A DNA stretch of 64,000 nt from Herbaspirillum rhizosphaerae_A (lineage in GTDB: Bacteria > Pseudomonadota > Gammaproteobacteria > Burkholderiales > Burkholderiaceae_D). Below the pieces are notes generated by a model. That model searched no databases. It saw only the letters and a list, made by a program, of their open reading frames with translations, and was not told the origin of the DNA. Numbering within the stretch: position 1 is the stretch's first letter; each line of letters begins with the position of its first letter. A program made the translations under genes and the position numbers. The stretch spans positions 248,001 to 312,000 of the forward strand of contig NZ_JAQQFR010000006.1 of NCBI RefSeq assembly GCF_046025915.1, given 5' to 3'. Below are positions 54,733 to 63,220 of the stretch, in pieces.

Positions 54733-56049
54733 ATGAGTTTTTTCGCCAGCTTTTTACTGATCCTCTTGCTCGTGGTCATCAGCGCATTTTTGTCTTGTGC
54801 AGAAATTTCTCTCGCCGCCTCGCGCAAAATCCGTCTTGAAATGCTCGCCAAGGAGGGTGATGCTAATGCCTTGCGTGTACTCGCCTTGCAGGCGCAGCCG
54901 GGTAATTTCTTCACCGTGGTGCAAATTGGCCTGAATGCTGTCGCCATTCTTGGCGGCGTGATCGGCGAGCCGGCGCTGACGCCGCACATGGTCAGCGCGG
55001 TGAGTACGGTGTATCAGGGGCCGTGGCTGGAGACGGTGAGCTTCTCGATTTCCTTCCTGTTGGTGACATCCTTCTTCATTTTGTTTGCCGACCTGATGCC
55101 CAAGCGTCTGGCGATGCTGGCGCCTGAGCGCGCGGCGATCATGCTGGTCAGCCCGATGCTGTTCCTGGAAAGCGTATTCAAACCGTTGATCTGGCTGTTC
55201 AATGGCCTGTCTAAGCTATTTTTTACCATGTTCGGTTTGCCGCAAGTGCGCCATGACGTCATCACGCCCAATGAAATCCATGCCATCGTCGATGCCGGCG
55301 CGCAGGCGGGTGCCTTGCTGCATCAGGAGCATCACCTTATCGAAAACGTGTTCGAGCTGGAAAGCCGTTACGTACCCTCGGCGATGACGCAGCGCGAGAG
55401 CATCGTCTATTTCCTCGTTACCGATACCGAAGAAATGCTGCGCCAGAAGATCATCGATCATCCGCACTCACGCTTTCTCGTGTGCGAGAACAATATCGAC
55501 GATGTGCTCGGCTACATCGACAGCAAGGACGTGCTCAAGCGCCTGCTGAAGGGCGAGCAGTTTTCCTTGCGCGACAAGGGGCTGATCCACGTGCCGCTGT
55601 CGATTCCCGACAGCCTCAATCTGTGGGAAGTGCTGGAGCGCATGAAAGCGGTTGACGAAGACCTCGCCGTTGTCGTCAACGAATATGCACTGGTGGTCGG
55701 CATTATCAGCATCACCGACGTCACCAGCGTGTTGATGGGCAATCTGCTGAACCTGTCGTCGGAAGAGCAGCAAATCGTCAAGCGTGATGAGCACTCCTGG
55801 CTTATGGATGGTTTGACGCCGCTGGCCGAGGTGATGAATGCACTTTCCATCAGTGACTATCCGAATCCGATGGGATACGAAACATTGGCCGGTTTCATTA
55901 TGTACATGCTGCGAAAAATTCCTAAGAAAACGGATTTTGCATTGTTCGCCGACTATAAATTTGAAGTTGTCGACATCGAAGGCAATAGAATTAACCAACT
56001 CCTGGTGACACGATTCAAGCCGGAGAAAGTCGAAAAGCCCGAACAATAA
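54733..56049 (+). CDS. Hemolysin/CNNM-family transporter-like protein (DUF21-CBS-CorC)
   Basis: A 438-residue inner-membrane protein. The N-terminal DUF21 region (about 1-150) has four spans; two CBS domains follow (around 215-335, with LVCENNIDDVLGYIDSKDVL and VVNEYALVVGIISITDVTS), then a CorC_HlyC domain to the end. Such proteins are linked to magnesium/cobalt efflux or membrane stress, not to pore-forming hemolysins. It is likely a single-gene unit. Confidence 0.92.
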   Translation: MSFFASFLLILLLVVISAFLSCAEISLAASRKIRLEMLAKEGDANALRVLALQAQPGNFFTVVQIGLNAVAILGGVIGEPALTPHMVSAVSTVYQGPWLETVSFSISFLLVTSFFILFADLMPKRLAMLAPERAAIMLVSPMLFLESVFKPLIWLFNGLSKLFFTMFGLPQVRHDVITPNEIHAIVDAGAQAGALLHQEHHLIENVFELESRYVPSAMTQRESIVYFLVTDTEEMLRQKIIDHPHSRFLVCENNIDDVLGYIDSKDVLKRLLKGEQFSLRDKGLIHVPLSIPDSLNLWEVLERMKAVDEDLAVVVNEYALVVGIISITDVTSVLMGNLLNLSSEEQQIVKRDEHSWLMDGLTPLAEVMNALSISDYPNPMGYETLAGFIMYMLRKIPKKTDFALFADYKFEVVDIEGNRINQLLVTRFKPEKVEKPEQ

Positions 56050-56137
56050 AAGCGTAAAAAAAGACTCTGAAGATGGATTCTGAATAAGCGCGGCAGAGGC
56101 AATTCATCATCAACAGGGAGGGCTCGCAGGAGCTCAT

Positions 56138-57043
56138 ATGCAACACATGAAGTACTGCCGTGCACAAGCATGTGCACGGTTCGCAGGATATATTCCGCGT
56201 CCGTTTTCTTTCCTCGTTTTTACATTCCTCTTCTTTATATTTTTCTCTGCCTTTCCCAGGCAGTCCGTGGCGGCGCGCGCGCCCGTCATGCTGGCCAATG
56301 TCTATCGACCGGGCATCGTCCTTGCTGATTATTGGGTTAGTGAAAAATACGATGGTGTGCGCGGCTATTGGGATGGACACCAGTTGTTGACGCGTGGCGG
56401 TGAAGTGATTCATGCGCCTGACTGGTTTGTCGCAGCCTGGCCGCAGATACCGATGGATGGCGAGTTGTGGGCCGGACGTGGACGGTTTTCACATGCCGTA
56501 TCGACAGTCCGGCAGCAACGCCCCGACGATGCAGCGTGGCGGCAGATGCGTTTCATGGTGTTTGATTTACCGGGCCACAAAGGCCCCTTTGATGAACGTC
56601 TGCCGGAACTGCGTGTAACCGTGAAAAAGATAGCTTTGCCGTGGGTACATCTGGTTGAACAGATCAAGGTACCGACGCATGACGCTTTACAGACGATGAT
56701 GGACAAGATCGTTGCGCAAGGCGGCGAAGGTCTTGTCCTGCATCGCGGTACGTCGCTTTACCGTGCTGAGCGTAATGACGATCTGCTGAAATTCAAACCA
56801 TATGATGACACCGAGGCGCGCGTCGTCGGCCATGTGCCGGGCAAGGGAAAGTATCAGGGAATGGTGGGCGCCTTGCTGGTGGAAACGCCGGACGGAAAAC
56901 GCTTCAAGCTCGGTAGCGGCATGACGGATGAGCAGCGGCGTCATGCGCCTGCAATCGGCAGTCTGGTGACCTACCGCTATCGCGGTGTCAACGATAGCGG
57001 TATTCCACGATTTGCCGTGTTTATGCGGGTAAGGGAAGAATGA
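56138..57043 (+). CDS. Exported ATP-dependent DNA ligase (LigE-like)
   Basis: A 301-residue minimal ligase. Motif I is SEKYDGVRG with the adenylated lysine K70; EGLVLH (motif IV) and LLKFKPYDD (motif V) follow, then an OB-fold domain. Residues about 22-46 are a hydrophobic leader ending near SVAA, so it is probably exported to the periplasm, as reported for LigE of Neisseria and Haemophilus. AGGAG precedes the ATG. Its role may be repair of DNA during uptake or biofilm; no competence gene is near. Confidence 0.9.
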   Translation: MQHMKYCRAQACARFAGYIPRPFSFLVFTFLFFIFFSAFPRQSVAARAPVMLANVYRPGIVLADYWVSEKYDGVRGYWDGHQLLTRGGEVIHAPDWFVAAWPQIPMDGELWAGRGRFSHAVSTVRQQRPDDAAWRQMRFMVFDLPGHKGPFDERLPELRVTVKKIALPWVHLVEQIKVPTHDALQTMMDKIVAQGGEGLVLHRGTSLYRAERNDDLLKFKPYDDTEARVVGHVPGKGKYQGMVGALLVETPDGKRFKLGSGMTDEQRRHAPAIGSLVTYRYRGVNDSGIPRFAVFMRVREE

Positions 57044-57054
57044 CTACTTAACCA

Positions 57055-57504
57055 TCAGGACGACAAACCAGCAGCGTGGTTACGCTCCGAGATCTGCGTG
57101 TTGAGCGTCCAGAAGTCGTACAGCACGCCAAAACCGAACACGCCAAAGGTGAGGAGCCAGATGATGCCGCTGAGCCATTTACCCATGTACATGCGATGGA
57201 TCCCGAAGAAACCGAGGAAGGTCAGCAGCAGCCACGCGACCGAATAATTGATGTTGCCACCGCTGAAGCGCTGGTCGGCTTGTTTATCCATTCCGGGGAT
57301 CAAGAACAGGTCGATGATCCACCCGATGCCAAGCAATCCCAGCGTAAAGAACCAGATGGTGCCGGTGATCGGTTTACCGTAGTAAAACCGGTGCGCCCCC
57401 GTAAAGCCGAAGATCCAGAGCAGGTAGCCAATAGTCTTGCTGTGCGTGTCATGGGGAAGCATGCCGGGCGTTCCGGTAGTGCTGACTTCTGAACTCATAT
57501 TCAT
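57055..57504 (-). CDS. TM2-domain membrane protein
   Basis: A 149-residue protein with two copies of the TM2 domain: LLWIFGFTGAHRFYYGK and FLGFFGIHRMYMGKWLSG each contain the G-x-H-R-F/M-Y-x-G-K pattern, followed by a hydrophobic hairpin and DLFL/DFW. Function is unknown; some relatives affect membrane signalling. AGGAAA precedes the ATG. Confidence 0.9.
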   Translation of the reverse strand: MNMSSEVSTTGTPGMLPHDTHSKTIGYLLWIFGFTGAHRFYYGKPITGTIWFFTLGLLGIGWIIDLFLIPGMDKQADQRFSGGNINYSVAWLLLTFLGFFGIHRMYMGKWLSGIIWLLTFGVFGFGVLYDFWTLNTQISERNHAAGLSS

Positions 57505-57708
57505 GCAATTTCCTCACATTGAGATTGATGGTGTGAACAGGCGAATGGCGGGGTGATTGTACCCAGCTTGCCTGTTGCAGTCTTGTTTCTTTGGGAGGGA
57601 AAAGCACGAATCGTTCCGGAAAACGTGCTAATCCGCCGCAACCTTGAAGCATGCTACGGCGGATAAGGTGGCCTGAAGCAGTGACGTAAATGCGGCATCA
57701 ATGATGCA

Positions 57709-58614
57709 TCAGCGATACCTCATGCGCGAACCGAACAGCGGTCGTTGCACGATTTGCGTCAGCAGCACGCCGATAAGACTGATGCCGCCACCGATAAGGT
57801 GATAGGCATGCATGGATTCATGCAGCCACAGAATGGCGGACAGCGCCGTCAATACCGGCAGCAGATTGATGAATATGCTGCAGCGATTCGGCCCGAGTTT
57901 TTTTACGCCTTCGATCCACAGGTAGGACAGCAGAATCGACGAGCCGATACCTGAATAGCCGATCAGCGGCAATGTGTGTGCATCGAGTGCCGCGGTTCCG
58001 GCCGGCAGCAACACAAATTGCGGCAGCATCAGTACGAGGGCGGCGATGGCTTGCATATAAACCGCTTGCCACACTGGCACGCTCATCTTCCATAAGCGCA
58101 GCAGCACGCCATACAAGGCGTAGGACAAGGCCGCCAGCAGCATCAGTGCATCGCCCAGATGCACCCCATCGCGCAATACGGTGCCCATGTCGCCATGCCC
58201 GACCAGATACAGCAAACCGCTGAATGACAACACGCCGCCCACGGCCATGCCGATGGTAACGGCTTCACCGAGTACGATCACGCTCAGCAGTGCCGTCAGC
58301 AAAGGAATCAGCGCGGTGACGATTGCCATGTTGGTGGCGGTGGTGCTTTCCGCAGCGCGATAAGACAGGCTCTGGAACAGCGCCATGGCCAGCAGGCCGG
58401 AGAGGGCGAGCTGCCACCAATGACGGCGGATCTGTGCACGGTTGCGCCACAGCGGCCGCAGGGTGAAAGGGCTCATCAGCAGCAGCACCAGGATCAGGCG
58501 ATAGAAAGTGATCGCCGTCGGCGAGATGGCGGAGGCTGCCATTTTCGACACAATCACATTGCCTGCCCACAGTACGATGGCGAGGAAGGGATAAAGATAG
58601 GAAGTCAGTGGCAT
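57709..58614 (-). CDS. DMT/EamA-family transporter
   Basis: A 301-residue inner-membrane protein with about ten spans in two homologous EamA halves (first half around SPTAITFYRLILVLLLMSP, second around GSSILLSYLWIEGVKKLGPN). It likely exports a metabolite or drug. It is divergent from an AraC-type regulator that probably controls it. Confidence 0.9.
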   Translation of the reverse strand: MPLTSYLYPFLAIVLWAGNVIVSKMAASAISPTAITFYRLILVLLLMSPFTLRPLWRNRAQIRRHWWQLALSGLLAMALFQSLSYRAAESTTATNMAIVTALIPLLTALLSVIVLGEAVTIGMAVGGVLSFSGLLYLVGHGDMGTVLRDGVHLGDALMLLAALSYALYGVLLRLWKMSVPVWQAVYMQAIAALVLMLPQFVLLPAGTAALDAHTLPLIGYSGIGSSILLSYLWIEGVKKLGPNRCSIFINLLPVLTALSAILWLHESMHAYHLIGGGISLIGVLLTQIVQRPLFGSRMRYR

Positions 58615-58821
58615 GAATGTTCTCGTTAGTGTTGCTCGTATGTCGGCGACAAGGGAAATCGAGGAAGAAAAAGACGCATCGGATGCGGAAGATGACGCCT
58701 ATCTTGCTTGGAATCGAAAAGTCGGTCGCGTGCTAACATGTCTTTGCTTATCGCAAAAGTGACAGTTCGTTTTTTCTGTTCGTCTTTTCTGGTTTCTTCT
58801 GCTTTTTCCCTGTTCGCGCCC

Positions 58822-59586
58822 ATGGACACCTCCAATTACCATCACCTGATCGATTCCAACGCGCCTGCTGCGGCGCTGGCGATTGACTATCCGCACGGGC
58901 ACGTGATCGAATCGCACCGCCATGCCTATGCGCAGTTGTTGTATGCGATCGAAGGCGTGCTGGTGGTGGAGACGGTGGCGGGACGCTGGGTGGTTCCGCC
59001 GACGCGCGGCGTCTGGTTGCAGCCCGAAGTCGATCATCAGGTGCGCATGCGCGGCGACGTCAAAATGCGTACGGTGTTCGTCAACCTGCAGGAGCTGCCG
59101 AACCTGCCGCAGCAGAGTTGCGTGCTGGATATTCCGCCGTTGTTGCGTGAGCTGATCGTGGCGGCGGTCGGTATCGGTCCCGAGTTGAATGCCGATACAC
59201 GCGACTGGCATTTGCTGCGTCTGCTGGTGCACGAATTGCGGTCGGTACCGGTATTGCCGCTGTACTTGCCGTTGCCTGTGGATGCCGGTCTGCGCAGGAT
59301 TTGCGAAGCGTTGATGGCGCAACCGGATGAGACCGCGACGATTGACGCGCACGCGGAAGAATTGGGTATCGCCACGCGGACATTTCACCGCTTGTTCCTG
59401 CGTGAAACCGGTATGCGTTTCAGCCATTGGCGACAGCAGGCAAGGTTGTTGCTCGCCTTGGAAAATCTCGCCCGCGGAGACAAAATCATTGACGTGGCAC
59501 TCGACCATGGCTACACCAGTCAGAGCGCATTCGCGGCGATGTTCAAGAAGCATTTCGGCATGTCGCCGAGTCGTTTTTTTCGCTGA
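58822..59586 (+). CDS. AraC-family transcriptional regulator
   Basis: A 254-residue regulator: an N-terminal cupin (HRHAYAQLLYAIEGVLVVET) and a C-terminal double helix-turn-helix (about 155-254; ATRTFHRLFLRETGMRFSHW and QSAFAAMFKKHFGMSPSRFF). I chose the ATG at 58822, which starts just before the cupin; a longer frame from 58708 encodes a serine-phenylalanine-rich stretch unlike the family. The divergent DMT exporter is the likely target. Confidence 0.88.
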   Translation: MDTSNYHHLIDSNAPAAALAIDYPHGHVIESHRHAYAQLLYAIEGVLVVETVAGRWVVPPTRGVWLQPEVDHQVRMRGDVKMRTVFVNLQELPNLPQQSCVLDIPPLLRELIVAAVGIGPELNADTRDWHLLRLLVHELRSVPVLPLYLPLPVDAGLRRICEALMAQPDETATIDAHAEELGIATRTFHRLFLRETGMRFSHWRQQARLLLALENLARGDKIIDVALDHGYTSQSAFAAMFKKHFGMSPSRFFR

Positions 59587-59808
59587 CTGTTCGTTGATTT
59601 TTGCTGATATTTCGACCACCGGCGTTGTTGTGTTTCAGCGAAAATGTCGATGATTTGTCGGTAAAATTTTCTGCCCGCAACGCTAAAACCGTAAGTGGTG
59701 TAAACTGGTTCAACCTTAGAAGGCTGTCAGAAGCGAGGCCGGTGCCTGTAAAGCAGTAGCCAAGCCCGCCGAAACAGCCCGAACTCTTTCCTGTCGTACC
59801 GCATCAAC

Positions 59809-61206
59809 GTGTCCCCCTCGCTTATCGTTCCGCTTATTGTTGGCTGTGCGTTGTTCATGGAAAACATGGACGTCACGGTCATCGCCACTTCCTTGCCAGC
59901 GCTGGCGCGCGACCTCGGACAGGACCCCATCACCCTGAAACTTGCCCTGACCTCGTATGTGGTCAGTCTTGGCGTGTTTATTCCGATTTCGGGCTGGGTG
60001 GCAGACCGGGTTGGCGCGAAGACAATTTTCCGTTCGGCGATGATCACCTTCATGGCGGGTTCCATCCTGTGCGCCTTGTCCAACACGTTGTTCACCTTCG
60101 TGGCGGCGCGTTTTCTGCAAGGGATCGGCGGCGCGATGATGGTGCCGGTAGGGCGCATCATCATCGTCCGTTCGGTATCCAAGGCCGAGCTGGTCAAAGC
60201 GATCAGCTACCTCACCTTGCCGTCGCTCCTGGGGCCGGTAATCGGGCCGCCGCTGGGTGGGTTCATCACGACCTATTTTCACTGGCGCTGGATTTTCCTG
60301 ATCAATATTCCGATGTGCATTCTCGGTCTGTATCTGGCCGGCCGCTATATCGAAAACTTCCGTGAGCCTGATGCGGCGCCGCTCGACATGAAGGGTTTCT
60401 TGCTGACGGCGTGCGGCGGCGGGGTAGCGATGCTGGGCTTCTCTTTGATCGGCAATCACCTGATCCCGCAAGAGTGGCCGATCATCATGTGCGTGGTGGG
60501 TTCGATCGCCTTGTATTTTTACTTTCGTCACGCGATGCGTGTCGAACATCCCTTGCTTGATCTGCGGTTGCTGAAGATCCCAACGTTGCGCGCCAGTGTG
60601 CTGGGGGGCTCCTTGTTTCGCGTCGGTTTGGGTGCAGTGCCTTTTCTGTTGCCGCTAGCGCTGCAGGAAGGCTTGGGACTTAATCCGTTTGAAGCTGGGA
60701 CGATCACCTGCGCCTCCGCATTCGGCGCCATGTTCATGAAAGCGTTGGCGTCGACGGTATTGCGCCGCTATGGTTTCCGTACGGTGTTGATGTTCAATGC
60801 CGTGTTTGCCGGGATGGCGATTGCTTCCTACGGTTTGTTCACTTCGCACACGCCTTACCTGGTGATGCTGCTGTCGGTGCTGCTTGGCGGTTTTTTCCCG
60901 TCGCTGCAATTCACTTGCCTCAACTCGATCGCCTATGCGGACATCAGCAATCGTGATGCCGGTCGTGCGACCAGTCTTGCCAGCGTGGTACAGCAATTGT
61001 CTCTCGGCATGGGCGTGACGATTGCCGGTCTGGTGCTGCAGATTTCTAATTATGTGCAAGGTCATGCCACGATCGTGGAAGCAGACTTCTGGCCGGCTTT
61101 CCTGGTGGTGGGATTGTTCTCGGTCGCATCGGTGCCGGTGACCCGTCGCCTGCCGCACAATGCCGGGCGCGAGCTGACGCATGGTAAAGCAGCGGTCGGC
61201 AAGTAG
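59809..61206 (+). CDS. MFS drug exporter of the DHA2/EmrB family
   Basis: A 465-residue inner-membrane transporter with about 14 spans. CALFMENMDVTVIATSLPAL near the start, SGWVADRVGAKTIFRSAM and RFLQGIGGAMMVPVGRIII are typical. It would export drugs or metabolites by proton antiport. The start is GTG, without a clear ribosome site. No adaptor protein (EmrA) is encoded beside it. Confidence 0.88.
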   Translation: MSPSLIVPLIVGCALFMENMDVTVIATSLPALARDLGQDPITLKLALTSYVVSLGVFIPISGWVADRVGAKTIFRSAMITFMAGSILCALSNTLFTFVAARFLQGIGGAMMVPVGRIIIVRSVSKAELVKAISYLTLPSLLGPVIGPPLGGFITTYFHWRWIFLINIPMCILGLYLAGRYIENFREPDAAPLDMKGFLLTACGGGVAMLGFSLIGNHLIPQEWPIIMCVVGSIALYFYFRHAMRVEHPLLDLRLLKIPTLRASVLGGSLFRVGLGAVPFLLPLALQEGLGLNPFEAGTITCASAFGAMFMKALASTVLRRYGFRTVLMFNAVFAGMAIASYGLFTSHTPYLVMLLSVLLGGFFPSLQFTCLNSIAYADISNRDAGRATSLASVVQQLSLGMGVTIAGLVLQISNYVQGHATIVEADFWPAFLVVGLFSVASVPVTRRLPHNAGRELTHGKAAVGK

Positions 61207-61301
61207 AGTACCGATAAATCAACATTCAAATCGATATTCGCCGATAGTCCGGCAGGCAGGGCGCGTATTATGATGGCACGGTCATTTTTCACGGAGCCTC
61301 C

Positions 61302-62018
61302 ATGTCTCGCATTCCTTTCAAGTCTTCTTTCAAGCCAGCCAAACACGTTTCCATCGCTGTGAGCCTCGTCTTGTGTAGCACGCTGGTCTTTGCTTTTTCG
61401 CTATCCGATATCAGCAACCAGGACGCGACCAGTGGTTTGAAAGCGGCGTTGGAGAAGGGCGCCAATGTTGCCGTCTCCAAGCTCGGCGTCGAGAATGGTT
61501 TTCTCAACAACGACAAGGTCAAGATTCAATTGCCGGGGCCTTTGCAGCAAGCGATGCCGTTGCTGAAGATGACCGGACAAGGGCAGAAGCTGGATGATCT
61601 GGTGGTATCGATGAACCGCGCTGCCGAGTCCGCCGTACCTCTCGCCAAGCCTTTGCTGATCAATGCAGTCAAGTCGATGTCGGTGACGGATGCGAAGAAT
61701 ATCCTCTCCGGCGGCGATACCTCCGTGACCGATTTCTTCCGCCAGAAAACCGCCACGCCGCTGGGTGAAAAGTTTCTCCCCATCGTCAAGAAAATCACCG
61801 ATCAAAACGGTCTTTCGGCCAAGTACAACACCACCATGGGCCAAGTCGCCAAGACCGGTCTGGTATCGGGTGAGCAATCAACCGTTGAAGGCTACGTCAC
61901 ACAGCGTTCGCTTGACGGTTTGTTCTACATGATCGGGGAAGAAGAAAAAGCCATTCGCCGTGATCCTGTCGGAGCCGGCAGCGCCATCATCGGCAAAGTG
62001 TTTGGTGCGTTGAAGTAA
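61302..62018 (+). CDS. DUF4197 exported protein
   Basis: A 238-residue protein with a basic, hydrophobic N-terminus ending near VFAF. LSDISNQDATSGLKAALEKG, NGFLNNDKVKIQLPGPLQQA and GLFYMIGEEEKAIRRDPVGA are the DUF4197 hallmarks. The protein is helical and of unknown function. GGAG precedes the ATG. A terminator follows. Confidence 0.9.
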   Translation: MSRIPFKSSFKPAKHVSIAVSLVLCSTLVFAFSLSDISNQDATSGLKAALEKGANVAVSKLGVENGFLNNDKVKIQLPGPLQQAMPLLKMTGQGQKLDDLVVSMNRAAESAVPLAKPLLINAVKSMSVTDAKNILSGGDTSVTDFFRQKTATPLGEKFLPIVKKITDQNGLSAKYNTTMGQVAKTGLVSGEQSTVEGYVTQRSLDGLFYMIGEEEKAIRRDPVGAGSAIIGKVFGALK

Positions 62019-62086
62019 GGAGTTGAGGCTTGTTCATTCAGGCTAATGTGCGCTGACTTAGCGACGAAAAATTACCTTTCAACAAT

Positions 62087-62115
62087 AAAAACCGGTTTAA
62101 AAGCCGGTTTTTTTA
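62087..62115 (+). terminator. Terminator of the DUF4197 gene
   Basis: AAACCGG and CCGGTTT form a 7-bp stem around TTTAAAAG with A-run before and T-run after. Confidence 0.87.
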
Positions 62116-62157
62116 CGTCTAAATATCTGAAGGTTATGATTATTTTAAATATCATGC

Positions 62158-62187
62158 TTGAAATTCATTAAGAAGTTGGGGTATAGT
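62158..62187 (+). promoter_or_regulatory. Probable sigma-70 promoter of the osmoprotectant importer
   Basis: TTGAAA (62158-62163) and TATAGT (62182-62187) are separated by 18 bases, in an AT-rich stretch. It lies about 300 bases before the permease gene, leaving a long untranslated leader in which I find no gene with a ribosome site. Confidence 0.65.
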
Positions 62188-62486
62188 CATGCCTGTCCCA
62201 GCGACAAAACTTGTTCAACTACTAAGTAATTCCTGGCCCGTTACGGGTTGTCTCGTTCTCCGGTGTGCTGATTTTTCATGCAAGCCGGGATGCATAAATT
62301 GTCGATCGCGCAGCATGTTGTTTCACTGCCATCGATTTCATCGCCGCGTCTTGCGGCATCGGTTCGCATCCAAATGATCTGCCCTGTGGGGGCAAGCGAA
62401 CCACGAAAAATAGTCAAACGCGCTGTCGCGGTATCGATATCGGCATTTCATTGATCTCGACCATGGCGGCCATACAGGGGGTAACC
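62188..62486 (+). other. Leader region of the osmoprotectant importer
   Basis: About 300 bases follow the promoter before the permease start. A 62-codon open frame at 62189 has an ATG but no ribosome site and an arginine/cysteine-rich product that does not look like a real protein. CAGGGGGTAACC just before 62487 is the permease ribosome site. Confidence 0.45.
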
Positions 62487-63200
62487 ATGACGCGATGTTT
62501 CCGCAACGTCATCGGTGGCGCAGCCGTTTCCGTGCTCGTCATCGCCGGTCTGATCCATTGGATCGGGACGGACGTAATCATTCAATACCGCAGCGACCTG
62601 ATCTACTACACCGGCAAGCATTTGCAATTGGTGGCGTGGTCGATGCTGCTGGCGATGGCGGTCGGCATCCCTGCCGGCATCCTGCTTAGCAGACCTTCAG
62701 TAGCGGGCCGCGCCGAGTATTTCATGCAGATATTCAACATCGGCAACACGATTCCATCGATCGCTGTCCTCGCATTGGCGCTGGCGCTCTTCGGTATCGG
62801 CAACTGGCCGACGATCATTGCGTTGTGGCTGGCTTCCATGCTGCCCATCGTGCGCAACACCTTTGAGGGTTTGAAAAATGTGCCGGCGCCTATGCGCGAG
62901 GCCGCCAAAGGCATCGGTATGAAACCGTATCAGGTGCTGTTCCGTGTGGAATTACCGAACGCCTTGCCAATCATCGTCGGGGGTATTCGCACGGCGCTGG
63001 TGATTGACGTTGGCACAGCGCCCTTGTCGATGCTGATTGGCGGAGAAAGCCTGGGCGGGCTGATTTTCCCCGGAATCTATCTGAACAACCAAGGCCAACT
63101 GCTGCTGGGCGCTGCTGCAACCGCCTTGCTGGCTCTCGCGCTGGACGCGACAGTCAGTCTGCTGAGCAACTGGTACCTGTCACGCCGCGGCCTGGCATAA
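62487..63200 (+). CDS. Osmoprotectant (glycine betaine/choline) ABC transporter permease
   Basis: A 237-residue inner-membrane permease of the OpuB/OpuC type. GNTIPSIAVLALALALFGIG and EAAKGIGMKPYQVLFRVELP, the ATPase docking loop, are typical, and RTALVIDVGTAPLSMLIGGE lies in the C-terminal half. I chose the ATG at 62487 for its ribosome site; in-frame starts at 62463 and 62451 are alternatives. The binding protein gene follows 20 bases later. The ATPase is not in the window and may lie beyond its end. Confidence 0.9.
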   Translation: MTRCFRNVIGGAAVSVLVIAGLIHWIGTDVIIQYRSDLIYYTGKHLQLVAWSMLLAMAVGIPAGILLSRPSVAGRAEYFMQIFNIGNTIPSIAVLALALALFGIGNWPTIIALWLASMLPIVRNTFEGLKNVPAPMREAAKGIGMKPYQVLFRVELPNALPIIVGGIRTALVIDVGTAPLSMLIGGESLGGLIFPGIYLNNQGQLLLGAAATALLALALDATVSLLSNWYLSRRGLA

Positions 63201-63220
63201 CAACAAAAGGGAACCGCAAG

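Noticed and set aside
56138..57043. Phage origin for the DNA ligase
   Set aside because: No phage genes, integrase or attachment-like repeats are near, and the export leader fits the chromosomal LigE type.
62189..62377. A small protein in the leader of the osmoprotectant importer
   Set aside because: No ribosome site, and a Cys/Arg/His-rich product typical of a chance frame.
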